A stretch of 18,103 nucleotides of DNA from Bermanella sp041589295 (GCA_041589295.1 JBFHVZ010000058.1:1-18103); one strand, 5' to 3'. Shown: positions 5,576 through 13,866, numbered from the stretch's first letter. The notes: a model not told the origin generated them from the letters alone. Program-made: numbers and translations.

Positions 5576-8059
5576 CTAGGGTTTTTCCTCCGACAGTGTT
5601 TTGTCGTGTGTTGGTTTATCTTGCTTATCCTTTTCTGCGGGTTCTCTATCTTTCGTCCGCTCACTTGGCTCTTCGTCGTGATCGTCTGTGATATCAGCAA
5701 TATCACGTAAGCGTTCAAGCACTTTGTAATTGATTGAGCCGCGCGGGAAGGTGCCTTTTTTGCTCAGTTTACCGGCTTTTTTGCCGATCAAAATTTCGAG
5801 GGCTTGGTCTACGGTTTCGATACCCCAAATATGGAAGTTACCTTCATTGACGGCTGTAATGACTTCTTCTTTCAATACAAGGTGTTTGACGTTAGAAGCG
5901 GGAATGAGCACGCCTTGTTCGCCAGTTAAGCCGCGTGCTTTACACACAGCGAAAAAGCCTTCGATTTTTTCATTAATTCCGCCAACGGCTTGTACTTCGC
6001 CGTACTGGTTCATGGAGCCAGTGACAGCCAGACTTTGTTTGATCGGCATGTGGCTTAGGGCGGAAATCAGGCCTACGGCTTCGGCGAGCGAGGCGCTGTC
6101 GCCGTCCACATAACCGTAGCTTTGTTCCATGGCGATGGACGCAGATACTTCCAGTGGGAATTCTTGGGCGTAAGTGTGACCTAGGTAACCGGTTAAAATC
6201 ATCACGCCTTTCGTATGGATGTTCTGTCCCAGATTCGCTTCGCGTTCGATGTCGACAATGCCACGCCCACCCGGATAAACCGTGGCGGTAATGCGTGCCG
6301 GTGCGCCGAACGAGCTATCGCCAATGGACAAGACGGTTAAGCCGTTGATTTTGCCAACCGCTTCGCCGTCGGTGGCAATCAAAATGGTTTCGTCGAGAAT
6401 CTCGTCGAGAATTTCTTGTTGAATGCGGCCACTGCGTTGCTCTTTGGCATCTAGGGCGCGGTCCACGTGAATTTTGTCGATGTGCTCATCTTGCGCGAGT
6501 TTGCGCACGAACTCGGCTTCGGCCAATAATTCGAATAAATCACCAATGCGGGCAGACAGTTGTTTTTGATGCTCTGCTAAGCGCGAGCTGTATTGAATAA
6601 AACGAACCACGCCCGCGTGGGTAATTGGTGCGTAGTCTTTTTCTAAACAACGGCTATGCAGCAAACGCGCAAACGCGAACATGTGGTCTGGGTTGCGCAC
6701 CAGGTGACCGTCAAAATCCACCAGTACACGGAACATGTCGTTAAAGTCGTTATCTAGGTCCTGCAATAAGTAATAAGTACTGCGCGAGCCAATCAGAATA
6801 ATTTTGACATCCAGTGGAATCATTTCTGGCAGTAGGGTGGTGGTGTTGATTAACCCCATTTCGCTGTAAGGCGATTCAATTTTTAACGTGCGCGCACTTA
6901 ATGCACGTTTTAACGCATCCCAAACGAAAGGTTCTGTCAGTAGTTTTTCGGCATCGACAATTAAGTAACCACCGTTTGCACGATGCAGTGCACCTGGGCA
7001 AATTTTGCGGTAGTTGGTTACCAGTGCGCCTTGTTCACTGGTGAATTCAATGCGACCAAATAGGTTTGCGTAGTTAGGGTGGGCTTCATAGACCACAGGT
7101 GAGCCGCCAGTTGCATCGTGGGCGGTGATGAGGTTTGGCAAATAGGTTTCTTCTAGAATCTGGCGTTTAACACTGTCTTCGCGCGATTCCAAAATACGGT
7201 CATCACTTAATTCCGCAATAACGGTTTTATGTAGGTTGTTTTTTAACGTGGCGAGGTATTCAAGTGCCCCTTGGCAGTCATCGTAACGTTGTAGCAATGG
7301 TTCGATGATGGGGGTGACGGCTTCGTCAATGGTTTCTTGATTGAGTTTTTTTAGTTCTTCAGAGGACTCGCGCTTCCATTGTGGTAACGGCACTAGCTCG
7401 TTGTTTAATTCTTCTTCCAATACTTGAATGTTGTCGTGAAATGCTTCGCGAGTGGCTTCGTCCAGTAGCGCGAATTCGGTTTCATCCAAACTCTTGCCGT
7501 CTTTCATAGGGGTAAAACTGATCGACGCGGCGTCACGGTAAAGGGCGATGCCCATGCGTAATGCGGCTTGTTCAATGCGATCAATGGCGCGGTCGTACTT
7601 TTGGTTAAAGGTACGGTCGATGGTGCTTTTCTTTTGCTGATAAGTGGGATGTTCAAACGCAGCAGGGAAGGTAGCGAGCAGACTTTCAATTAACTGCGCA
7701 ATATCCGCTTTAAATTCGGCACCGCGACCTGCGGGTAATTCTAAGCGCAATGGTTCGCGGTTGTTGTCGAAGTTATTTACGTACGCCCAGTCCGACGGTG
7801 TGGTTTGGCGCTTGGCTTCGCTTTTTAAATATTCAGTGACGTAGGACGAGCGGCCAGTGCCTGAATCGCCCATGACGTAAATGTTGTAACCCGGTCGATC
7901 CATGGCGACGCCAAACTGAATGGCGGTGACGGCTCGGTCTTGTCCGAGTACCCCGTTATAGGGTTCCAGTTCCGTTGTGTTGGCAAAATTCAGAGTTTGG
8001 TCGTCGATGTCGATGGTGAGCTGGTGTGCAGAAAGCGGAGCGTGTAACGGCTTGGTCAT
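5576..8059 (-). CDS. Lon-like ATP-dependent protease (COG1067 type)
   Basis: 827 residues from the ATG at 8057-8059. The reading frame extends to a TTG at 8203, but that region carries the predicted promoter transcript leader and family members start near here, so I chose the ATG despite a poor ribosome-binding site. An AAA segment near the N-terminus has the P-loop GDSGTGRSS (64-72), with arginine where lysine is usual, and a long helical insertion (about 120-300) separates it from the Walker B-like GGYLIVDAEKLL (363-374). The C-terminal Lon protease domain has the catalytic serine S655 in DGDSAS and lysine K698 in GGINEKIEG. A highly charged tail covers 791-827. It presumably degrades cytoplasmic proteins; substrates are unknown. 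It lacks the LonA N-terminal domain, so it is not LonA. It is divergent from the YbfE-like gene. Confidence 0.92.
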   Translation of the reverse strand: MTKPLHAPLSAHQLTIDIDDQTLNFANTTELEPYNGVLGQDRAVTAIQFGVAMDRPGYNIYVMGDSGTGRSSYVTEYLKSEAKRQTTPSDWAYVNNFDNNREPLRLELPAGRGAEFKADIAQLIESLLATFPAAFEHPTYQQKKSTIDRTFNQKYDRAIDRIEQAALRMGIALYRDAASISFTPMKDGKSLDETEFALLDEATREAFHDNIQVLEEELNNELVPLPQWKRESSEELKKLNQETIDEAVTPIIEPLLQRYDDCQGALEYLATLKNNLHKTVIAELSDDRILESREDSVKRQILEETYLPNLITAHDATGGSPVVYEAHPNYANLFGRIEFTSEQGALVTNYRKICPGALHRANGGYLIVDAEKLLTEPFVWDALKRALSARTLKIESPYSEMGLINTTTLLPEMIPLDVKIILIGSRSTYYLLQDLDNDFNDMFRVLVDFDGHLVRNPDHMFAFARLLHSRCLEKDYAPITHAGVVRFIQYSSRLAEHQKQLSARIGDLFELLAEAEFVRKLAQDEHIDKIHVDRALDAKEQRSGRIQQEILDEILDETILIATDGEAVGKINGLTVLSIGDSSFGAPARITATVYPGGRGIVDIEREANLGQNIHTKGVMILTGYLGHTYAQEFPLEVSASIAMEQSYGYVDGDSASLAEAVGLISALSHMPIKQSLAVTGSMNQYGEVQAVGGINEKIEGFFAVCKARGLTGEQGVLIPASNVKHLVLKEEVITAVNEGNFHIWGIETVDQALEILIGKKAGKLSKKGTFPRGSINYKVLERLRDIADITDDHDEEPSERTKDREPAEKDKQDKPTHDKTLSEEKP

Positions 8060-8206
8060 ATCGTAAACAACAAATCTACTTGATCGGTGATGGATTGATC
8101 CTATCAGGGGTTGTTGGAAATTGCGCTGTTTTATCCGCGATTTAAGCCTATGTCGTTGAATTGCCGTGGCTTTGTAGACGTTCTCTGCCTGATTTGTGTG
8201 CAAAAG

Positions 8207-8234
8207 TTGACTTATAACTATGTCCGGTCATAAT
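8207..8234 (+). promoter_or_regulatory. Predicted sigma70 promoter of the YbfE-like gene
   Basis: TTGACT (8207-8212, five of six) and CATAAT (8229-8234, five of six) are separated by 16 bases. The start would be near 8241, giving a leader of about 20 bases that ends in AGGAG (8253-8257), six bases before the ATG. The spacer and -10 lie inside the near-palindrome at 8212-8239. Confidence 0.7.
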
Positions 8235-8239
8235 TATAG
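8212..8239. promoter_or_regulatory. 28-bp near-palindrome (candidate operator) between divergent genes
   Basis: Centred on CCGG (8224-8227), 11 of the 14 base pairs of this element are symmetric: the left arm TATAACTATG mirrors the right arm CATAATTATA. It covers the spacer and -10 of the plus-strand promoter and the -10 of the minus-strand promoter, so a bound protein could block both. It does not match the gammaproteobacterial LexA box (CTGT-N8-ACAG). The dyad is seen directly; the operator role and the binding protein are inferred. Confidence 0.55.
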
Positions 8240-8261
8240 GTCTCTGATAAACAGGAGTGAA
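8233..8261 (-). promoter_or_regulatory. Predicted sigma70 promoter of the Lon-like gene
   Basis: On the minus strand TTCACT (8256-8261, four of six) and a perfect TATAAT (8233-8238) have a 17-base spacer. Transcription would begin near 8226, giving an unusually long leader of about 165 bases before the ATG at 8059. The promoter overlaps the YbfE-like promoter head-on. Confidence 0.6.
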
Positions 8262-8263
8262 CT

Positions 8264-8566
8264 ATGGGCGTTCAAATAGAGGACCGAACGACGATTGATA
8301 TGTTTGCTGAGCGTCAGCGAGGCAGGCCAAAGTCCAACCCATACCCAAGGGATGTTCAAATTCGGGTGAATAAGCGTACTCAGCGTCAACGGGATCGACG
8401 CAAGGGCCTGCACCGTTTAGAGGTAAAAATGCCAGCCGAGTTGGTCAGGCAAATCGACGAATATGCAGCGCTTGGTAATTGCACGCGGGCCGAAATAATT
8501 GAAACCAGTGTGGCCGACTGGCTGCGCATGGTGCTGGATTCGCAAAGCGAAAATACAGACGAATAA
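8264..8566 (+). CDS. YbfE-like ribbon-helix-helix DNA-binding protein
   Basis: 100 residues. It closely follows E. coli YbfE, a LexA-regulated protein of unknown role: DRTTIDMFAERQRGRPKSNP near the N-terminus (RTTLDLFA and RPGRPKTNP in YbfE), then QIRVNKRTQRQRDRRKGL (RINKRNQLKRDKVRGL in YbfE), then a CopG/ribbon-helix-helix core LHRLEVKMPAELVRQIDEYA and CTRAEIIETSVADWL. The strand HRLEVKM would contact DNA and the two helices would form the dimer. The N-terminal half is strongly basic. AGGAG six bases upstream fixes the ATG. In E. coli the gene is under LexA control, but no LexA box is visible here; instead a different dyad overlaps the promoter. Self-regulation through that dyad is plausible but unproven. 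Confidence 0.88.
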   Translation: MGVQIEDRTTIDMFAERQRGRPKSNPYPRDVQIRVNKRTQRQRDRRKGLHRLEVKMPAELVRQIDEYAALGNCTRAEIIETSVADWLRMVLDSQSENTDE

Positions 8567-8640
8567 GCTAATCCTCCTGTAAAGCGCCTCTTTAAAAGGA
8601 CATTAGAGAGGTAGAGGTAAAGAGTTAAGGCTCAGAGGTT

Positions 8641-8662
8641 AGGGTTTCCAAAGGGTTTCCCG
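8641..8662 (+). repeat. Tandem 11-bp direct repeat upstream of the DUF3422 gene
   Basis: AGGGTTTCCAA is followed directly by AGGGTTTCCCG, nine of eleven bases identical. The spacing is one helical turn, which is typical of cooperative activator sites. It sits about 65 bases upstream of a TAGACT -10-like hexamer (8726-8731). The stretch 8567-8763 holds no gene and no clear terminator for the YbfE-like gene. Confidence 0.5.
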
Positions 8663-8763
8663 AGAGTTACTCAAGGTCTCTACGTGTCTGATTTGTCTAA
8701 AGCGAGACTTTTGGTTCGCTCGTGGTAGACTGCGCCACTTTGCAATTAAGACCATGGGACTGT

Positions 8764-10098
8764 ATGGCCAATTTGGATGCTCAAAACCAAGGGGCTGATG
8801 TTAGCTCTGTTGCTAGCGGCTTGAGTTTGCCTGTTTATGAACACCGTGACTCTCTATATGAAGAGTTGCACTCTCGTCCGTCACCGCTGATTAGCAGTCC
8901 GTGCTATGTCACTCATATTGCTTTAATGCGCACGCAGCATGAAACGGCTGATGAATATGAGCGTGTGCTCAGTCTTTGTAAGCGCTTTAGCGTTCACCCA
9001 CCGGAAGAAACCGCGTCGTGTTTCTATCAGAGTTTCGGTGGGTTTGAATTTCGCTGGGAGCGCCATACCGAATTTTCTACCTATACCTTCATTCGCCCCG
9101 ACGACGGTCAAAAAGCCGATGAGTTTGGGCTCGCGTTTTTGCCTAAAGAGTGGCTAAACCAGTTGCCAGGTGAAGTGGCCATCGCACTTAACATGAAAGT
9201 GCATGATCAAGACTGGAGCGAGAACGAACAAAATCACTTTTTTGAAGGTCAGCGTCCATTAGGCAGTATGGTTGCTAACCGTAAAGCCAGCGTGTTGACG
9301 ACCTTTCGTCTGCATAGCGATGGCATGGGTCGCTTTTTAATTTCCAACAAGGGGTTAAATCCTTATCAGGCGGGTCGCTTGGTTCATCGTTTGTTGGAAA
9401 TGGAAACCTATCGCGTTATGGCGTTAGTAGGTTTGCCTGTTGCGCGAGCGTTGGCGGCAGACGTGGCCAGTATGGAAACCCGTTTGGCGGAGTTAAATCA
9501 TGCTATTGCTGAGTTAAATAGCGAGGCAGACGAGCGAGAAATGCTGCACGAGCTGTCCATGCTGGCAGCGAAAATTGAACAGTATCGTTCTGACACTAAC
9601 TACCGTTTTGCGGCAACGCAGGCTTACTACGACTTGGTACGCAGTCGACTGGATCAAGTGTACGAACAAAAAATATCCGGCACACAGACCATGCGCGAAT
9701 TTTTAGAGCGTCGTTTAACACCGGGTATTAAAACCTGTGAAGCTGTGCGTATTCGCTTAGAAGATTTGTCTCGTCGCTTGCATCGTGCCAGTAGTTTATT
9801 GCGCACACGGGTGGAGTTAAGCATTGAAAGCCAAAACCAAAAGTTATTGGCCTCCATGAACCGCCGCTCCAGTTTGCAATTACGACTACAACAAACCGTT
9901 GAAGGTTTGTCGGTGGTGGCCATTGGTTATTATCTAATGGGTTTGCTGGGCTACTTTTTCGAAGGTTTGGCAGCTTGGGGTTACCCCATTAACAAGTCGG
10001 TTGCTGGGGGTATTGCCATGCCCATTGTAATTTTGTTGGTGTTTATGGCGGTACGCAGTGTACGCAAACATATCACGCGACAGGAGCCGAAAGCCTAG
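8764..10098 (+). CDS. DUF3422-family membrane-anchored protein
   Basis: 444 residues from the ATG at 8764. The frame is open to a GTG at 8722, but a TAGACT -10-like hexamer at 8726-8731 and the family's usual N-terminus favour the ATG. Family marks are EHRDSLYEELHSRPSPLISSPCYVTH at about 25-50, the FRWERHTEFSTYTFI stretch, and GLNPYQAGRLVHRLLEMETYRVMAL. A long helical, coiled-coil-prone region (about 235-375) is followed by two C-terminal transmembrane segments, about 383-403 and 413-432, and a basic tail. The large N-terminal domain is therefore probably cytoplasmic and tethered to the inner membrane. The family is widespread in proteobacteria but has no known function. It starts a same-strand series with the next two genes, with gaps of 171 and 274 bases, so they are not tightly coupled. 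Confidence 0.9.
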   Translation: MANLDAQNQGADVSSVASGLSLPVYEHRDSLYEELHSRPSPLISSPCYVTHIALMRTQHETADEYERVLSLCKRFSVHPPEETASCFYQSFGGFEFRWERHTEFSTYTFIRPDDGQKADEFGLAFLPKEWLNQLPGEVAIALNMKVHDQDWSENEQNHFFEGQRPLGSMVANRKASVLTTFRLHSDGMGRFLISNKGLNPYQAGRLVHRLLEMETYRVMALVGLPVARALAADVASMETRLAELNHAIAELNSEADEREMLHELSMLAAKIEQYRSDTNYRFAATQAYYDLVRSRLDQVYEQKISGTQTMREFLERRLTPGIKTCEAVRIRLEDLSRRLHRASSLLRTRVELSIESQNQKLLASMNRRSSLQLRLQQTVEGLSVVAIGYYLMGLLGYFFEGLAAWGYPINKSVAGGIAMPIVILLVFMAVRSVRKHITRQEPKA

Positions 10099-10269
10099 AT
10101 TGGCATATAACTCGCAGGGTGCTGGCAGATGTCGTCCATGCGTCAAAAAAAATAACAAAGACCTTGGACAGTCGAATGAGAGCCCTGCATTGACTATTTT
10201 GTGATGAGTGGGGCTTGGTAAGTATCGACAGTAGGGCGGCCCAATGTGTGGGCTCCCAAGGAATTGACG

Positions 10270-10920
10270 ATGACGTACGCTGCAGGCCCTGCAAATAATT
10301 TGCATCAATGGCTCAATAAATATGTGCCAGAGCTGCAATCCAAGCCCGTTGAACAACAAGCGCTTAAAACAGCGCTGCCCGCCACAGCCTCCTCTTCAAA
10401 GGATGATACGGTTTCGTTATCTGGTGACGCCGAACGCCTTGACCAAGTTATTGCAAACTATTTTCCCAAGACTCAGCTTTCGTCTGATCAGGTTCGCCAA
10501 ATCGGTATGGACTTGTACGATAAAGGCCATATTAGTGCGGAAGACTTTCGCCGCTTGACCGGCGAAAAGTTGCCGCATCAGGGATCAATTACTCAAGCAC
10601 TGGAATTTCTAACCCGGTTCGTCGAGGTAGAAGCCGTGGATGGGGATTCAGAAGGCGCTAAAACCCTTAGCCAAGCATTGGATGTTTTGCGAAATATCGA
10701 ATCGCCCATGACGGCGCTAAGAGCAAATCAAGAAAGGGAAGTGACGCATTTTGTGAACGAATATCGCGACCTGCTGCAAGAAGCCGAAGCCGATGCTGAA
10801 TTAATCCATGAGTTCGATCGTGTGGCTAATGTGTTCAATGCGCTGGCGGATCTGCGTACCCAAGCAAGTCAGGGTGTGGTGACGACCTACGCCAGCCTCA
10901 ATGCCCATTTGCGCAGTTAG
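10270..10920 (+). CDS. Unrecognised soluble protein of 216 residues
   Basis: I do not recognise this protein. The ATG at 10270 is chosen because AAGGA (10258-10262) lies seven bases upstream; a GTG at 10246 in the same frame has no such site. There is no signal peptide, membrane segment or cysteine. Residues 1-37 are probably disordered. DDTVSLSGDAERL (about 37-49) is followed by a helical stretch with QVRQIGMDLYDKGHISAEDF. The order 'VSLS-x-x-A-x-x-L, then a helix with G-x-I-x-x-x-x-F' recalls the flagellar anti-sigma factor FlgM, but the protein is twice as long and no flagellar gene is nearby, so this is only a resemblance. The C-terminal half is predicted helical and acidic. A hairpin GGCCCA/TGGGCT lies just before the ribosome-binding site. 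Confidence 0.8.
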   Translation: MTYAAGPANNLHQWLNKYVPELQSKPVEQQALKTALPATASSSKDDTVSLSGDAERLDQVIANYFPKTQLSSDQVRQIGMDLYDKGHISAEDFRRLTGEKLPHQGSITQALEFLTRFVEVEAVDGDSEGAKTLSQALDVLRNIESPMTALRANQEREVTHFVNEYRDLLQEAEADAELIHEFDRVANVFNALADLRTQASQGVVTTYASLNAHLRS

Positions 10921-11111
10921 TGTCGGTCTGCTCAGCTGTCCAGTTAAGCCGTTCAGTTAAGTAGCTTCTACTTCTAGATGGAAGCGCCCAATCATTCAGC
11001 GCATAGCGGATGTCGTCTTAACCTAGCCTGAACGTGGTTGCAGGGTGGGATTAACTGTGCAGACAGCGTAATGCATAAAAGGTTTTTATTTCATAACAGA
11101 ACACACTATTA

Positions 11112-11121
11112 CCCAATTGGG
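11112..11121. repeat. CCCAATTGGG palindrome upstream of the RND-type gene promoter
   Basis: A perfect 10-bp palindrome ending 13 bases before the predicted -35 of the exporter gene, followed by a run of six A. It could be half of a regulator site; nothing else supports that. The rest of the gap 10921-11134 shows no gene and no clear terminator. Confidence 0.4.
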
Positions 11122-11134
11122 AAAAAACGGCACC

Positions 11135-11163
11135 TTGCAACTTAGTCGTCTAGCTTTTATAAA
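11135..11163 (+). promoter_or_regulatory. Predicted sigma70 promoter of the RND-type exporter
   Basis: TTGCAA (11135-11140, four of six) and TATAAA (11158-11163, five of six) have a 17-base spacer. Transcription would start near 11170, about 25 bases before the ATG. Confidence 0.6.
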
Positions 11164-11194
11164 TGCGGGCTAAATTGGATTAATAGTTGTTGTC

Positions 11195-13675
11195 ATGCAT
11201 CTTCTGACCTCCTTGTACCGTCGCACGGTACTGACCTTCCCGAAATGGACTTTGTTTTTTGTCACACTGATCATATTGGCCATTGCCACCGGTATACGGC
11301 ATTTTCAATTGGATGCCTCGGCAGAATCCCTGATTCTGGAAAATGATCAAGACATGGCCAATTACCGTTTGGTTAACGAACGCTTTGGTTCTAGTGAATT
11401 TCTACTTGTTGCTTACACGCCTAAATGGCCGTTGTTTTCTGAACCATCGCTGCGCTTGCTAAAAGGGTTGCGTGATGATTTGGCCCAGCTGGATCGTGTT
11501 GATTCCATTAACACCATTCTTGATGTGCCCTTGCTTGAAAACCCGCCGGTTCCCGTCACAGAGCTGATAAGCAACATAAAAACCCTAGAAGACCCAGACG
11601 CTGATCGCACCATGGCTCGTCAGGAGCTTTCTTCAAGCCCGCTTTACAACAACCTGTTATTGAATTTGGCGCAGAACACAACGGTGATTCAAATTAATCG
11701 TCCTGTAGACGAGAAGCACCGAGCTCTAACTAAAGCGCGCAGTGCCTTGTGGCAAGCACGAGCGGAACGAGCGTTAAGCGCTGATGAAATGGCCGAGCTG
11801 GAATCATTAAACGAACAAATTGCTGATTTAAATGCGCACAATGCCAGTGTCTTGCATCAAGATATTCAAGCGATTCGTGCAGTGTTGGCCCCGTATAAAG
11901 AACAAGCTGAAGTATATCTGGGTGGTGTGCCCATGATCGCAGACGACATGATTTCCTTTGTCGAAAGCGATATGTACACCTTTGGTGTGGGCGTATTTAT
12001 GTTTTTGGTGGTGACGCTAGCCATACTGTTTAGGCGTCCCCGCTGGGTCATTATTGCGTTGACCTGCTGCAGCCTCACAGTGGTCGTCATGATTGGCATG
12101 TTGGGCTTGTTTGATTGGAAGGTGACGGTCATTTCTAGCAATTTTGTTTCGCTGTTGTTAATCATCACCATGTCCATGTGTATCCACCTTATGGTGCGCT
12201 ATCGCGAAGCACATGCGCAGCATCCTAATGCAACTCAAAAGCAGCTGGTACAAGAAACCGTTGATCACATGTTCAAACCCTGTTTGTACATGGCTTTGAC
12301 GACCATGGTGGCGTTTAACTCGTTGTTGTTAAGTGGCATTCGTCCTGTTATCGACTTTGGCTGGATGATGGCCAGCGGTGTATTGGTCGCGTTGTTTATC
12401 GCTTTTTTAGTTTTCCCAACGGTGACGCTCATGGTTGGTAAGCGTACCGAAGCCGCTAATGCTAGTAAGCACAGTGTTATTACCGACTGTTTTGCATGGG
12501 TGACGTTGAAACAAGGTCGAGCTGTGTTGGTGGTTAACGCCATGTTGGCGTTGTTTGCAGTGATGGGCTTGGGGCGTTTGCAGGTAGAAAATAGCTTTAT
12601 TAATTATTTTCACGAAAGCACTGAGATTTATCAGGGGATGAAAGTGGTGGATCAACGTTTGGGTGGCACTACTCCGTTAGAGATCATTATAAACTTCCCC
12701 AAAGTTGAGACCGATTGGGTTGAGAAAGATGACTTTTTCTTTGATGAAGAAGCAGAAGACGAAGATCCAACCAAGTATTGGTTTACCACTGACAAAGTTG
12801 ATCGCATTCGTGCAGTGCATCGTTACCTTGAGTCGCAACCGGAGATTGGTAAGGTAATCTCGCTGGCAACCATGGTGCAAGTCGCAGAGCAAATACATGG
12901 ATCTGAGCTGGGTACGTTCGAGTTAGGTTTGCTTTATAGCGCAATTCCGCCCGAGTTTCGTAGCATAGTGCTGGACCCTTATGTGTCACCCGAACATGGT
13001 CAAGCGAGAATTAACCTGCGTATTTACGATAGCAACTCTCAGCTTAAGCGTGCCGAATTATTACAACGTATTGAAGAAGAACTGCATACCAAGGTCGGTC
13101 TGGACCGTGATGAATACGAATTGGCGGGCATGATGGTGTTGTATAACAACATGCTGCAAAGCTTGTTTTCGTCACAGATTATGACCATCGGCGCGGTGTT
13201 CATTGGCATCATGCTGATGTTTATGATTTTGTTCCGTAGCTGGATGATTGCTGTGATTGCAATTGTGCCGAACATGTTGAGCGCGGCGGTGATTTTAGGT
13301 GTGATGGGGTGGTTTAATTTACCCTTGGATATGATGACCATCACCATTGCGGCCATCACAATTGGTATCGCGGTAGACGATACCATTCATTACATACACA
13401 GGTTTAAAGAAGAGTTTGCCGAGCACGCTGATTATCGACTGGCGGTAGAAAACTGTCATGCTTCAATTGGTAAAGCTGTGTTTTATACCTCGTTGACCGT
13501 TATCGTTGGCTTTTCGATTTTGGCGCTGTCCAATTTTATTCCCACTATCATTTTTGGTTTGCTCACGGGCCTCGCCATGTTTATTGCGTTGGTGCTAGTA
13601 CTGACATTATTGCCAGTATTGTTAATGATGTTTAAACCACTGGGGCCTGAGTCTGTAGAAAAATCTCAGCCTTAA
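11195..13675 (+). CDS. RND/MMPL-type inner-membrane exporter (COG1033)
   Basis: 826 residues with a twofold-repeated RND plan: TM1 at about 17-34, a periplasmic loop 35-255, TM2-6 at 259-411, TM7 at 441-459, a second periplasmic loop 460-655, and TM8-12 at 661-812. The second half has GIAVDDTIHYIHRFKEE, with the Asp pair D728-D729 that probably relays protons. The matching site of the first half, MSMCIHLMVRYREA, has no acidic residue, so proton coupling probably relies on one half. The second loop has a very acidic stretch at 510-524 (nine of fifteen residues D or E). No membrane-fusion partner or outer-membrane channel gene is adjacent, as is common for COG1033 members thought to move lipids or hydrophobic molecules. 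The ATG has a weak ribosome-binding site but agrees with the promoter. A strong terminator follows. Substrate unknown. Confidence 0.92.
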   Translation: MHLLTSLYRRTVLTFPKWTLFFVTLIILAIATGIRHFQLDASAESLILENDQDMANYRLVNERFGSSEFLLVAYTPKWPLFSEPSLRLLKGLRDDLAQLDRVDSINTILDVPLLENPPVPVTELISNIKTLEDPDADRTMARQELSSSPLYNNLLLNLAQNTTVIQINRPVDEKHRALTKARSALWQARAERALSADEMAELESLNEQIADLNAHNASVLHQDIQAIRAVLAPYKEQAEVYLGGVPMIADDMISFVESDMYTFGVGVFMFLVVTLAILFRRPRWVIIALTCCSLTVVVMIGMLGLFDWKVTVISSNFVSLLLIITMSMCIHLMVRYREAHAQHPNATQKQLVQETVDHMFKPCLYMALTTMVAFNSLLLSGIRPVIDFGWMMASGVLVALFIAFLVFPTVTLMVGKRTEAANASKHSVITDCFAWVTLKQGRAVLVVNAMLALFAVMGLGRLQVENSFINYFHESTEIYQGMKVVDQRLGGTTPLEIIINFPKVETDWVEKDDFFFDEEAEDEDPTKYWFTTDKVDRIRAVHRYLESQPEIGKVISLATMVQVAEQIHGSELGTFELGLLYSAIPPEFRSIVLDPYVSPEHGQARINLRIYDSNSQLKRAELLQRIEEELHTKVGLDRDEYELAGMMVLYNNMLQSLFSSQIMTIGAVFIGIMLMFMILFRSWMIAVIAIVPNMLSAAVILGVMGWFNLPLDMMTITIAAITIGIAVDDTIHYIHRFKEEFAEHADYRLAVENCHASIGKAVFYTSLTVIVGFSILALSNFIPTIIFGLLTGLAMFIALVLVLTLLPVLLMMFKPLGPESVEKSQP

Positions 13676-13677
13676 AA

Positions 13678-13694
13678 CTGATCCAAGCGATCAG
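13678..13694. repeat. Short inverted repeat after the exporter stop codon
   Basis: CTGATC-CAAGC-GATCAG, a perfect 6-bp stem directly after the exporter stop. No T-run follows on the plus strand. It probably contributes a stable 3' stem ahead of the true terminator at 13733-13761. Confidence 0.45.
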
Positions 13695-13732
13695 AAAAAA
13701 CCAGCACAAAAAAATATGATTAGTTTTCATGT

Positions 13733-13761
13733 GGCGCTTTGTTTCGGCAAGCGCCTTTTTT
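13733..13761 (+). terminator. Rho-independent terminator of the exporter gene
   Basis: GGCGCTT (13733-13739) and AAGCGCC (13749-13755) form a 7-bp stem with a 9-base loop, followed directly by TTTTTT. It lies 57 bases after the exporter stop and separates that gene from the lipoprotein gene. Confidence 0.92.
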
Positions 13762-13866
13762 ATATCTAGCGTGTAGGAAATTACCACCACACATCATTTT
13801 TCAAAGACCTTTCACACTAGCGGGTTTGTGGCGTTCTCTGACGCAATAATGTCAAAGGGGTGGACG

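Noticed and set aside
5730..6113. A 127-codon plus-strand open frame
   Set aside because: It is entirely antisense to the C-terminal protease domain of the Lon-like gene, which has clear catalytic motifs.
8060..8203. A 48-residue N-terminal extension of the Lon-like protease starting at TTG
   Set aside because: It begins at a rare start codon, is basic and unlike the family, and is better explained as the gene's 5' leader.
8239..8254. A LexA box before the YbfE-like gene, suggested by CTG and ACAG near each other
   Set aside because: The spacing in CTGATAAACAG is too short for CTGT-N8-ACAG, and the 16-bp frame ending at that ACAG starts with GGTC.
9934..10359. A 141-codon minus-strand open frame
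   Set aside because: It overlaps the ends of two well-supported plus-strand genes, has no ribosome-binding site that I can see, and reads like an antisense shadow.
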